Shown in pieces: positions 31,654-39,349 of a stretch of 41,580 nucleotides of DNA. Under the pieces are notes generated by a model, which saw only the letters and a program-made list of their open reading frames with translations, was not told the DNA's origin and made no database searches. Positions within the stretch are counted from its first letter, which is position 1; every line of letters starts with the position of its first letter. The stretch is from NCBI RefSeq assembly GCF_938030755.1, contig NZ_CALHIF010000059.1, positions 1-41,580 of the forward strand, given 5' to 3'. Position numbers and translations under genes: made by a program. This stretch comes from an uncultured Granulicatella sp. Lineage in GTDB: Bacteria > Bacillota > Bacilli > Lactobacillales > Aerococcaceae.

Positions 31654-32371
31654 AGTTCTCCTTTAATTGTAACGCCTTTTGCGGATAGTCCGTAAAAATG
31701 GCTTCAATCTGTAGTTCAAAGCAACGGTTAATATCTGTATCTTCATTCACAGTCCATACACGTAAAGGTAATTGATTCGTATTCCATTCAAGCGTCCAAT
31801 CTAGTAACTTCAAATCAGGATGATACGATTCTTTTTCAAGCATCGCGTCACCTTTATTTGCCCACTCGACTGACTCAAACAGAAGTCCAATTTCTTGAAC
31901 TGGCTTCATCTTTTTGAGCTCAACTAGTGTATATGGATTAAAGCTAGAATAGACAATTGCAAATGGCCAAGACTCTGTAACTTGGAGCTCGAGACATTTC
32001 TCAACAAGTCCTTCATATTGAATAATATCTGTTTTTAGCTCGATATTTAATTGCCCGTTAAAGTTCAATTCTTTTAATAAGTGAAGTACTTCGTCTAACG
32101 TTGGAATCTTTTCACTGGCAAATGTCGCATTAAACCAACTACCGGCATCCATTGCTTTGATTTCTTCTAGCGTTAAGTTTCTGATTTCTCCAGTACCATT
32201 GGTTGTGCGGTCAACTGTTTCATCATGTATAACAACTAAATAGCCGTCTTTTGTTAAATGGACATCGAGTTCAATCCCATCACTTCCAACACGCACTGCT
32301 TCTCTAAAAGATGCGAGTGTGTTTTCTGGATGAGTCCCTTTACTTCCTCTATGTGCAAAGATTTTTGTCAT
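31643..32371 (-). CDS. Glycerophosphodiester phosphodiesterase
   Basis: A 242-residue GDPD-family TIM barrel, hydrolysing glycerophosphodiesters to glycerol 3-phosphate and an alcohol. The catalytic start FAHRGSKGTHPENTLASF and the metal-binding block IELDVHLTKDGYLVVIHDETVDRTTNG carry the expected two His and the Glu/Asp. Without a signal peptide it is cytoplasmic. The start ATG overlaps the recN TGA by four bases, and the end overlaps miaA, so it is tightly coupled in this run; such a gene is not usual between recN and miaA. Confidence 0.94.
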   Translation of the reverse strand: MTKIFAHRGSKGTHPENTLASFREAVRVGSDGIELDVHLTKDGYLVVIHDETVDRTTNGTGEIRNLTLEEIKAMDAGSWFNATFASEKIPTLDEVLHLLKELNFNGQLNIELKTDIIQYEGLVEKCLELQVTESWPFAIVYSSFNPYTLVELKKMKPVQEIGLLFESVEWANKGDAMLEKESYHPDLKLLDWTLEWNTNQLPLRVWTVNEDTDINRCFELQIEAIFTDYPQKALQLKENYER

Positions 32372-34080
32372 TTGCGTTCACCTTCTGCTCGTGTATCATT
32401 TTCCTGTTTTATTGCGTTTGAAATTTGTAATAATTCTTTAGCATTCTCAAGTGTTAATGCTGTAATCGTCGTACCTGAAAGCATACGTGCAATCTCTTCT
32501 GTACGTTCTGCTTCATCCATCACTTTCAGAATCGTATGCGTACGTTCGCCTTCTTCCACTTTTTCAATATGAATATGCGTATCGGCCATACTTGCCACTT
32601 GTGGTAAATGCGTAATACTCAACACTTGAGCGTATTCTGAAATGTAGTGCATCTTCGAAGCAATCGCCTGCGCTACACGTCCGCTGATACCAGTATCCAC
32701 CTCGTCAAAAATAATCGTTCCAACGAGTTGTTCTTTCGTGAAGATAGACTTCATCGCTAATGTAATACGCGACAACTCTCCACCAGAGACAATCTTGCTT
32801 AGAGGCTTCAATGGTTCCCCTTTATTCGTTGAAATGTAAAACTCAACGATGTCAACCCCTGTTTCAAGTAAGGCTTCAGTTGTCTCAAATTGAATAGAAA
32901 ATTGCGCATTCTCCATGTAGAGACCGTGCAATTCGCTCACAATATCGGCTTCTAAGCGTTTGGCCACTTCACGACGAATACTTGAAATCTTCTCTGCAAT
33001 CGCAAAGGCTTCAATAGTTGCTTTCTTCAACACTTTTTCTGTTTCAGCAATCAATGCTTCTTTATTTTCAATCTTATTCAAAGCGTCTCTAGCTTTATCT
33101 TGGAAGGCTAGAATTTCTTCTGCATCATCTCCATATTTACGTTTTAATTGATAGTAAACATCAAGGCGCTCTTCAATAAAAGCAAGGCGTTCTTCATCAA
33201 ATTCTGCATTTTCGATTTCATGACGAATCGCACTTGCAGCATCTTGCAGTTGATAGTAAGCCTCGCTCATTTGCGTAGAAAGTGTCTTAAAGCTTGTTGA
33301 AATTAACTCTAAGCTTTCCACTTCACGAGTAGCTTCTCCGATGGCATCAACGCTTGAAAATTCATCACCTTCAAGTGCACCTAGAGCTGTCTGAAGAGCA
33401 GTTTGGATTTTTTGGAAATGCGTAAAGTATTCTTTTTCTTCGCTTAACTGCTCTTCTTCACCCACATAAATATTGGCTTCTTCGATTTCTTGAAGCTGAA
33501 ATTTCAATAGATCCACGCGTTGTGCATCTTCTTTTTCTGCCGTCTGTAGGGCTCTTAGTTCTTGTTTAGCTACTACGACTTTTGCATAAGCTTCATCGTA
33601 CTCCGCCAACAATGGGCCCATTTGTTGGTGTGCGAATTCATCTAATAGCCCTAAGTGTTTTTCTTCGTTTAATAATAAGAAATGCTCATTTTGGCCATGA
33701 ATATCGATTAAGTAAGGTCCGATTTGTTTGAGGAGCGCAACAGTCGCTAACTGTCCATTAATACGGCAGTTTGATTTTCCATTTTGCAATAATTCACGTT
33801 GAATCATTAATTCATCTTCAACGACTTCAACCCCGAATTCTTGAAGCTTTTCAACAACGGCTGGATCCTCAATTCGGAATACCCCTTGAATCAAGGATTT
33901 TTCTTCACCATAACGAATCATTTCAAGCGATGCACGTTCACCAATTAATAGGCCCACCGCATCAATAATAATCGATTTCCCAGCGCCCGTTTCCCCGGTT
34001 AAAACCGTCATCCCTTTTTCAAACGTACACTGAACTTCTTCGATAATGGCAAAATTCTTAATATAAATCTCTTGAATCAA
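32368..34080 (-). CDS. recN: DNA repair protein RecN
   Basis: SMC-like ATPase acting early in double-strand-break repair. About 570 residues: Walker A in LTGETGAGKSIIIDAVGLLIGERAS, a coiled-coil middle, signature KIVSGGELSRITLAMKSIF and Walker B IIFDEVDTGISGRVAQAI. The frame opens with a GTG at 34089 whose codon touches the ribosome site; the in-frame TTG at 34080 is 8 bases after AAAGGG and gives the usual RecN beginning (LIQEIYIKNFAIIEE), so I choose it. tlyA ends a few bases upstream; the argR gene commonly found between the two in Firmicutes is absent. Confidence 0.96.
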   Translation of the reverse strand: MIQEIYIKNFAIIEEVQCTFEKGMTVLTGETGAGKSIIIDAVGLLIGERASLEMIRYGEEKSLIQGVFRIEDPAVVEKLQEFGVEVVEDELMIQRELLQNGKSNCRINGQLATVALLKQIGPYLIDIHGQNEHFLLLNEEKHLGLLDEFAHQQMGPLLAEYDEAYAKVVVAKQELRALQTAEKEDAQRVDLLKFQLQEIEEANIYVGEEEQLSEEKEYFTHFQKIQTALQTALGALEGDEFSSVDAIGEATREVESLELISTSFKTLSTQMSEAYYQLQDAASAIRHEIENAEFDEERLAFIEERLDVYYQLKRKYGDDAEEILAFQDKARDALNKIENKEALIAETEKVLKKATIEAFAIAEKISSIRREVAKRLEADIVSELHGLYMENAQFSIQFETTEALLETGVDIVEFYISTNKGEPLKPLSKIVSGGELSRITLAMKSIFTKEQLVGTIIFDEVDTGISGRVAQAIASKMHYISEYAQVLSITHLPQVASMADTHIHIEKVEEGERTHTILKVMDEAERTEEIARMLSGTTITALTLENAKELLQISNAIKQENDTRAEGERK

Positions 34081-34092
34081 GTTCGTCACCCT

Positions 34093-34908
34093 TTACTTTT
34101 TTAATCGTTGCGCTTCTTTAACCGTCTCACGAGCGAGTTCTTCAAATGAACGAACCTCACTTGAAGCCGTATTTCTTAAATGCGCTAAAAATTCAATATT
34201 TCCACTTCCACCAGTGATTGGTGAATACGTTACTTTTTCTACAGTAAATCCGATTTGTTCACTGAAGCTTAAAATATCCACTAATACATCCTCATGGACT
34301 TTTGGATCGCTGACAATTCCTTTTTTCCCAATGCGTTCACGACCTGCTTCGAATTGCGGTTTAATCAATACAAGCACGTCGCCACCTTCTTTTAGAATTG
34401 GTTTTAATGGCGGTAAAATCAGTTTCAACGAGATAAACGACACGTCGATGGATGCTACATCCGGTTGCCCTTTTGTGAAATCATCTGGTGTAGCGAAACG
34501 AAAATTCATTCGCTCCATCACAACAACACGCTCATCTTGGCGTAGTTTGTAATCTAATTGGTTATAGCCCACATCGAGTGCGTAACTTTGTTTAGCACAG
34601 TTTTGTAAGGCCGCATCTGTAAATCCACCAGTTGAAGCACCAATATCAAGTAAAATCTTTCCATCGACACTAACATCGAATTCTTTTAAGGCTTTTTCTA
34701 ATTTCAAGCCGCCACGAGAGACGTATTTTAACGGTTCTCCTTTAATCATCAATGAACTCGTTACAGGAATTTTCTCCCCTGGTTTATCGTATCGGTTATG
34801 ATTCACTGCATCCACAATCTGTCCTGCCATGACAAGACGTTTTGCTTTTTCTCTGGAATCCGTCAATCCTTGTTGGACGACCAGAATATCCACACGTTCT
34901 TTTTCCAT
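34093..34908 (-). CDS. tlyA: TlyA family rRNA (cytidine-2'-O)-methyltransferase
   Basis: A 271-residue enzyme of the TlyA/hemolysin A family, which methylates riboses in 16S and/or 23S rRNA. An N-terminal S4 RNA-binding domain (RVDILVVQQGLTDSREKAKRLVMAGQIV) is followed by a FtsJ-like methyltransferase with SAM motif LDIGASTGGFTDAALQ, the conserved Asp in ALDVGYNQLDYKLR, and Lys in LIKPQFEAGRE. GGAGT supports the start, and it overlaps the end region of ispA. The old hemolysin name does not imply toxin activity. Confidence 0.95.
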   Translation of the reverse strand: MEKERVDILVVQQGLTDSREKAKRLVMAGQIVDAVNHNRYDKPGEKIPVTSSLMIKGEPLKYVSRGGLKLEKALKEFDVSVDGKILLDIGASTGGFTDAALQNCAKQSYALDVGYNQLDYKLRQDERVVVMERMNFRFATPDDFTKGQPDVASIDVSFISLKLILPPLKPILKEGGDVLVLIKPQFEAGRERIGKKGIVSDPKVHEDVLVDILSFSEQIGFTVEKVTYSPITGGSGNIEFLAHLRNTASSEVRSFEELARETVKEAQRLKK

Positions 34909-34917
34909 TTGTTACTC

Positions 34918-35796
34918 CTATATTTCTAAATACGTTAAAAACTCAATGAGAAGAGCCATTGTTTGTTGGTTTTCTGACGTAAATGCCACTTCTTCCAATG
35001 CACGTTTACAAGACGAAATTTCGCTTGCTAAGGCTTCTTTCGCACCTTCAACACCTAATAGTCCCGGATACGTATTTTTACTTAGTTCAGAATCCTTACC
35101 TGTTTCTTTCCCAGTTTGTTCACTTGTCCAACATACATCTTGTAAGTCGTTTTGAATTTGGAATGCTAGGCCAAAGTGTGTTGCATAAGAAACAAAAGCT
35201 TCTTTCATCTTAGCATCATCGACAAAAAGATTCCCAAGACGAACAGCAGCTAGTAGTAACTCGCCGGTTTTCTCACGATGGATTTCTTTCATTTGTTCGA
35301 GAGTAATCGTCACTTCTTCACTAGCAATATCTTTCATTTGGCCAGAAATCATGCCGCTCATACCAGAAGCACTCGATAAAATCTTCACTGCTTCTACTAA
35401 TTGACGAGCTTCCAAGTTGGCATTTGCAGCTACCTCAAATGCTAATGTCAGTAATGCATCGCCTGCTAAAATTGCAGTGGCTTCATCAAACGCCTTATGC
35501 ACAGTTGGACGACCGCGACGCAAATCATCATCGTCCATTCCCGGTAAGTCATCATGAATAAGGGAATACGTATGAATCATCTCTAAGGCACATGCTAAGT
35601 CTAACGCGGCTTTATTTGTCGATGTTCCAGCAGAACCAACTGCAAGCGTTAAGAGTGGTCTAATGCGTTTCCCACCGGACTGTACCGCATAAAGCATGGC
35701 TTCTTTTAGGCGAGCTTCTGTTGGTCTTTCTTCAATGAGCTTTGTTAAGTGGTTAGCTACATCTTGTTGAAGTTGTTGAATGACAGACTTCACCAT
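34918..35796 (-). CDS. ispA: Farnesyl diphosphate synthase / short-chain polyprenyl synthase
   Basis: Condenses IPP with allylic diphosphates to give farnesyl diphosphate, precursor of undecaprenyl phosphate and quinones. About 292 residues. First aspartate-rich motif LIHDDLPGMDDDDLRRGRPT, second motif FQIQNDLQDV, plus GGKRIRPLL at the IPP site. The open frame extends to 35823 inside xseB without a ribosome site; the ATG at 35796 follows AAGAGG by 9 bases and gives a normal start, so it is chosen. It lies directly after xseB, as in many Firmicutes. Confidence 0.96.
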   Translation of the reverse strand: MVKSVIQQLQQDVANHLTKLIEERPTEARLKEAMLYAVQSGGKRIRPLLTLAVGSAGTSTNKAALDLACALEMIHTYSLIHDDLPGMDDDDLRRGRPTVHKAFDEATAILAGDALLTLAFEVAANANLEARQLVEAVKILSSASGMSGMISGQMKDIASEEVTITLEQMKEIHREKTGELLLAAVRLGNLFVDDAKMKEAFVSYATHFGLAFQIQNDLQDVCWTSEQTGKETGKDSELSKNTYPGLLGVEGAKEALASEISSCKRALEEVAFTSENQQTMALLIEFLTYLEI

Positions 35797-35800
35797 AGGA

Positions 35801-36013
35801 CTATGCCTCTTTTCCTTCTGCATTCACTGTAATCATTGCGCGAACTGTTTCTTCTGCTTTTGTTAATGTTTCATTACAAAATTGACTAAGTTCCATTCCT
35901 TCTTTAAATTTATCTAATGCTTCATCAAGTGGAACATTTCCACTTTCTAATTGTCTTACGATTTGTTCTAATACAGACATTGCTTCTTCAAATTTTAATG
36001 TTTTCTTCGCCAT
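35801..36013 (-). CDS. xseB: Exodeoxyribonuclease VII small subunit
   Basis: A 70-residue helical protein that binds XseA to form exonuclease VII. The family pattern LKFEEAMSVLEQIVRQLESGNVPLDEALDKFKEGMELSQFC is intact. Its ATG overlaps the xseA stop by one base (TAATG), typical translational coupling, with AAGGAG inside the end of xseA. Confidence 0.97.
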   Translation of the reverse strand: MAKKTLKFEEAMSVLEQIVRQLESGNVPLDEALDKFKEGMELSQFCNETLTKAEETVRAMITVNAEGKEA

Positions 36014-37347
36014 TATAAACTCTCCTTATTCTTTTCATTAACGGTCGCATTTACAAGACCATCACTTAACCGAATCTCGATTTCTTCATTATTTTCAATT
36101 TGTTCTACCGAATTTACGATTGTTCCATTTTTAAACACAATACCGTATCCTCGTGTCATAATTTTTAATGGACTGAGTAAATCCAATTTCTCTACTAGTT
36201 GGTGGAACCTAATTTGCTTATCCTGCAAGTAGTTTTGATTACTATCAAGTAATTGCTTTTGTATCCATTCAAGTTTTTGCTTTTGTTGAATTAACAATTG
36301 TTCTGGTGAAACTAATTGCAGACGGTGCGTAAATTGCATCGACTGTTGTTTTGCCAGGTGGAGTCTTTGTTGCATCCCTTGCATCAACTTCAATCGTAAT
36401 TGATCTACTTGCTGTGCATACACTTCATACATGCGTTCTGGTTTTACAAAAATACCAGACTTTTCTAGTTTACTTAATAACTCTTTCCTTGTATTTAACT
36501 GGTTAAGTATCGTTGTTTGCAAGCGACCCGTTAAGTTTCCAAGTGTTAAATGGATGTCATTGAGTACCGGTGTCGCGAGCTCAGCTGCGGCAGTTGGTGT
36601 TGCTGCACGTTGGTCCGCGGCAAAGTCAATTAAAGTCGTATCTGTCTCATGTCCTACACTTGAAATGATTGGAAGGGCGAATGAAGCAACACGTCTTACA
36701 ACAGGTTCTTCGTTAAAGGCCCATAAATCTTCGATGGAACCTCCACCACGACCAATAATAACCACATCAGCATCCGACTGTTCTACTAAGTCTAAATTTT
36801 TAAGAATGCTTGGAACTGCGTGCACTCCTTGGACCACTGTTGGATATAACACGAGTTGCGCAATCGGGAAACGGCGAGCAACTGTTGTTTGAATATCTCG
36901 AATAACGGCACCTGTATCACTCGTTAAAATCGCAATTTTCTTTGGAAATACAGGAATCGGTTTCTTCGGTCCAGAGAATACTCCTTCTTCAGTTAATTTT
37001 TTCTTCAACTGTTCATAGGCTTGATAAAGAGCTCCTACCCCATCTGGTTCCATGTGCTCAATAATCATTTGATATTTCCCAGATTTCTCATAGACAGTAA
37101 CGCGACCAATCACAAGAACCTTCATTCCTTCTTCGGGTTGGAATTGAATTTTCTTATAGGCGCCTTGGAACATCGTTGCTGCGATAATCGCATTTTCATC
37201 CTTTAAGTTGAAATACTTATGTACACTATTTTTATTAAAGTTCGAAATTTCTCCCGTCAAATAAACACGGTCTAAGTGCGGATCACGGTCAAATTTAGTT
37301 TTAATATACTTCGTCAACGCGGTGACGGTTAAGTATTCTTGTTCCAT
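36013..37347 (-). CDS. xseA: Exodeoxyribonuclease VII large subunit
   Basis: Catalytic subunit of the single-strand-specific exonuclease VII, 444 residues. N-terminal OB-fold domain (LTVTALTKYIKTKFDRDPHLDRVYLTGEISNF), central nuclease domain with the conserved IAILTSDTGAVIRDI, VIIGRGGGSIEDLWAFNEE and SSVGHETDTTLIDFAADQRAATPTAAAEL, then a long coiled coil and the C-terminal MTRGYGIVFKNG. The ribosome site AAGGAG contains part of the folD stop, so they are read together. Confidence 0.97.
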   Translation of the reverse strand: MEQEYLTVTALTKYIKTKFDRDPHLDRVYLTGEISNFNKNSVHKYFNLKDENAIIAATMFQGAYKKIQFQPEEGMKVLVIGRVTVYEKSGKYQMIIEHMEPDGVGALYQAYEQLKKKLTEEGVFSGPKKPIPVFPKKIAILTSDTGAVIRDIQTTVARRFPIAQLVLYPTVVQGVHAVPSILKNLDLVEQSDADVVIIGRGGGSIEDLWAFNEEPVVRRVASFALPIISSVGHETDTTLIDFAADQRAATPTAAAELATPVLNDIHLTLGNLTGRLQTTILNQLNTRKELLSKLEKSGIFVKPERMYEVYAQQVDQLRLKLMQGMQQRLHLAKQQSMQFTHRLQLVSPEQLLIQQKQKLEWIQKQLLDSNQNYLQDKQIRFHQLVEKLDLLSPLKIMTRGYGIVFKNGTIVNSVEQIENNEEIEIRLSDGLVNATVNEKNKESL

Positions 37348-37350
37348 GTC

Positions 37351-38199
37351 CTACTCCTTCTTACTTTTTGCATTTTTTACGGTTTGAGCTAGTAACATCG
37401 CAATGGTCATTGGCCCTACTCCACCAGGTACTGGTGTAATCGCACTTGTTAGTGACGCTACATTTTCAAAGTCAACGTCTCCGCAGAGTTTTCCTGCTTC
37501 ATTACGATTAATCCCAACATCAATCACAACGGCTCCCTCTTTTACAAAGTCTTTTGTAACGAGTCCTGCTTTCCCTACTGCACTAATGAGAATATCAGCG
37601 CGTTTTGCCACTTGCTCTAGATTTTTTGTACGGCTATGACAAACTGTGACCGTCGCTCCGTGGTTTAATCCTAATAGTGCCATTGGACGGCCAACAATTG
37701 TACTTTGACCGATGATCACCATCTCTTTTCCAACAAGGTCAATATTGTATTCTTTGAAGAATTCCATTATTCCTTGTGGGGTACATGGAACAATCGATTC
37801 ATCCTTTTGTAGTAACTTCCCTAAGTTCACTGGATGAAAACCATCCACGTCTTTTTCAGGAACAATCGCTTCTAAAACAGCATCTGTATCGATATGCTTT
37901 GGCAGGGGTAATTGTACCAAAATCCCATGAACTTTAACGTCTTGATTGAGCTTATTTACGTATTCTAATAACTCTTCTTGTGTCGTTTCTTCACTGAGGC
38001 GAATCACGTTTGAATGAATACCCACTTCTGAAGAAGCACGTTCTTTATTGCGCACGTATACTTGGCTAGCTGGGTCTTCTCCAACAAGAATAACGGTTAG
38101 TGAGGGTGTGACTCCACTCTTAGAAAGTTGTTGTACTTCCTGTTTTAGTTCTTCTCTTATTTTTCCAGCTAATGCTTTCCCATCTAGAATTTGCGTCAT
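37351..38199 (-). CDS. folD: Bifunctional methylenetetrahydrofolate dehydrogenase / cyclohydrolase
   Basis: Interconverts 5,10-methylene-, methenyl- and 10-formyl-tetrahydrofolate, supplying one-carbon units for purines and formyl-methionine. The 282 residues show ASQVYVRNKERAS (with the catalytic Lys in the following family position), GILVQLPLPKHID, VIIGQSTIVGRPMALL for NADP binding and TPVPGGVGPMTIAMLL. The frame runs on to 38268, but AAGGAG lies 6 bases before the ATG at 38199, where the standard N-terminus (MTQILDGKALAGKIREEL) begins. It heads the folD-to-hflX run. The 688-base leader region upstream holds a palindrome and an array of hairpins. Confidence 0.97.
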   Translation of the reverse strand: MTQILDGKALAGKIREELKQEVQQLSKSGVTPSLTVILVGEDPASQVYVRNKERASSEVGIHSNVIRLSEETTQEELLEYVNKLNQDVKVHGILVQLPLPKHIDTDAVLEAIVPEKDVDGFHPVNLGKLLQKDESIVPCTPQGIMEFFKEYNIDLVGKEMVIIGQSTIVGRPMALLGLNHGATVTVCHSRTKNLEQVAKRADILISAVGKAGLVTKDFVKEGAVVIDVGINRNEAGKLCGDVDFENVASLTSAITPVPGGVGPMTIAMLLAQTVKNAKSKKE

Positions 38200-38259
38200 A
38201 GAAGTCTCCTTTTTCAAAAAATATATGTAATATTGATAAAAATAAAATATGTATGGTGG

Positions 38260-38295
38260 AATTAACAAATGTGTGAATTAACATATATGTTAATT
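38260..38295. promoter_or_regulatory. Palindromic operator-like site upstream of folD
   Basis: AATTAACA at 38260-38267 is repeated at 38276-38283, where it forms a perfect 20-base palindrome together with TGTTAATT (38288-38295). Two spaced half-sites plus a full palindrome, about 60-95 bases before the folD start, look like a binding site for a dimeric repressor. The protein is unknown. It does not match the PurR box. Confidence 0.4.
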
Positions 38296-38332
38296 TTTTG
38301 GGTGTAATCAAGGGATTGTGCTCTGACTTAAA

Positions 38333-38458
38333 CGCAGTGGTTTATTCGCTTTCTTTTCATCACTCGTGATTCAAGAAAGTCTAATAAACTGTGTGAACGA
38401 AAGACTACGAAGCAGAATATTCTCGCACTGTGAGAATATTCTTAGCTTCTGTCTTTCT
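38333..38458 (-). repeat. Two short hairpin units (D and E) between the array and folD
   Basis: Unit D (about 38399-38458) pairs GAAAGAC with GTCTTTC, GAAGC with GCTTC, and GAATATTCTC with GAGAATATTC around the loop. Unit E (about 38340-38389) pairs GTTTATT with AATAAAC, CTTTCTT with AAGAAAG, and ATCAC with GTGAT. They are half the length of units A-C. D is preceded (minus strand) by the same linker as A-C; E has no recognisable linker. They may be shortened array members or part of the folD leader. Confidence 0.55.
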
Positions 38459-38490
38459 GCTTCACATCCAGTAGTTGAGTTCAGGCTCAT

Positions 38491-38570
38491 AGCTTTCGCG
38501 TTCCTTTCCGACAATTATCCGCACGTCCGTAGCGGACGCTTTCGTTAATTTCGGTAAAGGGTCGAAAGCT
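38491..38570 (-). ncRNA. Array unit C, candidate structured RNA hairpin
   Basis: Stems: AGCTTTCG (38491-38498) with CGAAAGCT (38563-38570), then CCTTT/AAAGG, CCGA/TCGG, ATTA/TAAT, and the apical CGTCCG (38524-38529) with CGGACG (38533-38538). On the minus strand the apical stem is flanked by AAAG on its 5' side and TG on its 3' side. Confidence 0.45.
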
Positions 38571-38605
38571 GACCACTCGCCCTCACATCCTGAAGTTGAG
38601 TTCGG

Positions 38606-38702
38606 CTTCGCAGAAATCGCGTCCACTTCCCAAACCATACGCACATCGTCTTTAACGATGCTTGCGTTGGTTTGGTCCAGTGGTCGATTTCTTACCGCGA
38701 AG
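38606..38702 (-). ncRNA. Array unit B, candidate structured RNA hairpin
   Basis: Stems: CTTCGC (38606-38611) with GCGAAG (38697-38702), AGAAATCG (38612-38619) with CGATTTCT (38685-38692), CCAAACC (38630-38636) with GGTTTGG (38669-38675), and apical CATCGT (38644-38649) with ACGATG (38655-38660). On the minus strand the apical stem is flanked by CAAG and TG. The stretch 38676-38691 matches the pflB unit at 15 of 16 bases. Confidence 0.5.
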
Positions 38703-38730
38703 ACTCACATCCTATTTTTAGTTGAGCTCG

Positions 38731-38827
38731 AAAAGGCATAGGCTCAAGCCTTTCGAGGTTAGTCCGCACGGTCTTCTAGACCGCTTACGGCCAACCTGCA
38801 AACCGTCATCGCCTATAAGCGCCTTTT
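38731..38827 (-). ncRNA. Array unit A, candidate structured RNA hairpin
   Basis: Stems: AAAAGG (38731-38736) with CCTTTT (38822-38827), ATAGGC (38738-38743) with GCCTAT (38811-38816), AGGTT (38756-38760) with AACCT (38793-38797), CCG/CGG, and apical CGGTCT (38769-38774) with AGACCG (38778-38783). On the minus strand the apical stem is flanked by TAAG and TG. It lies closest to nusB. Confidence 0.45.
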
Positions 38828-38840
38828 CTCGCATCCTGTT

Positions 38841-38878
38841 TTAAAAAAGAGTCTGAAACGTTTGCTTCAGACTCTCCT
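38841..38878 (-). terminator. Terminator after nusB
   Basis: On the minus strand GAGTCTGAA pairs with TTCAGACTC around an 8-base loop (extended by GC/GT pairs), followed by TTTTTT. It separates nusB from the repeat array and from folD. Confidence 0.9.
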
Positions 38879-38887
38879 CTTAGAATC

Positions 38888-39349
38888 TTACCCATTTACA
38901 AAGTTTGATAAGATACCATTAATAAATTTCGCTGATTTTTCATCACTGTAAGTTTTGGCAATTTCAATTGCTTCGTTTAACGCTACAGTTTGTGGAACTT
39001 CTAATTCTGGAGAAGTCATCTCAAAGATTGCTACTCGCATGATGATCAAGTCTAAACGTACAATACGATTTAATTTCCATCTCTTAGAGTGTTTTTCAAT
39101 TAATCTATCAATCTTTTCGAGATTATTTTGTACTCCTCTTACTAATGCTATGCTGTAAGTAATTTCCGGAACTTCGTTTAATAAATCTTCTTCCGTAATT
39201 GCATCGCTAGAATAAGGTGAATCTTCTGAGCATTCCAACGCAAGACTGAGCGCATCCACAATGTGCATTTCAGGAGTCATATCTAATTGATATAATGCTT
39301 GAATTGCCAATACACGTAGTGCTCGTCTTTTTAATGGTTTTCGACTCAC
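38888..39349 (-). CDS. nusB: Transcription antitermination factor NusB
   Basis: RNA-binding protein that, with NusE/S10, supports antitermination on rRNA operons. The 153 residues are all-helical; the start KPLKRRALRVLAIQALYQLDMTPE and the end IMRVAIFEMTSPELEVPQTVALNEAIEIAKTYSDEKSAKFINGILSNF are standard for the family. The start is a GTG that overlaps the stop of the preceding gene by one base (TAGTG), so translation is coupled. Confidence 0.96.
   Translation of the reverse strand: MSRKPLKRRALRVLAIQALYQLDMTPEMHIVDALSLALECSEDSPYSSDAITEEDLLNEVPEITYSIALVRGVQNNLEKIDRLIEKHSKRWKLNRIVRLDLIIMRVAIFEMTSPELEVPQTVALNEAIEIAKTYSDEKSAKFINGILSNFVNG

Larger units (their letters stand above)
38462..38836 (-). 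repeat. Tandem array of three structured units of about 122 bases
   Basis: The plus-strand linker TCACATCC (TCGCATCC in the last) recurs at 38462, 38583, 38705 and 38829, spacings of 121, 122 and 124 bases, followed in the first three by GTTGAGTTC or GTTGAGCTC. Between linkers lie three long hairpins with different stem sequences but the same layout of nested stems and internal loops. No open frame is credible here. The array begins right after the nusB terminator. No promoter of its own is evident on the minus strand, and no terminator suits a plus-strand transcript. Whether it is a transcribed RNA or a DNA-level repeat is not known. Confidence 0.75.

Noticed and set aside
36431..36892. Plus-strand frame of 153 residues inside xseA
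   Set aside because: Antisense shadow of a well-defined xseA catalytic domain.
38120..38644. Open frames of about 60 residues on both strands in the nusB-folD gap
   Set aside because: No ribosome sites, odd composition, and they run across the hairpin arms. They are by-products of the repeat array.
38200..38836. Tetrahydrofolate riboswitch or T-box before folD
   Set aside because: The conserved core of the THF riboswitch and the T-box sequence are not visible, and three tandem long hairpins do not fit either fold.
38462..38836. CRISPR array or integron attC array
   Set aside because: The period is too long for CRISPR and the parts between linkers are hairpins, not unique spacers. No cas genes, integrase or cassettes are present.
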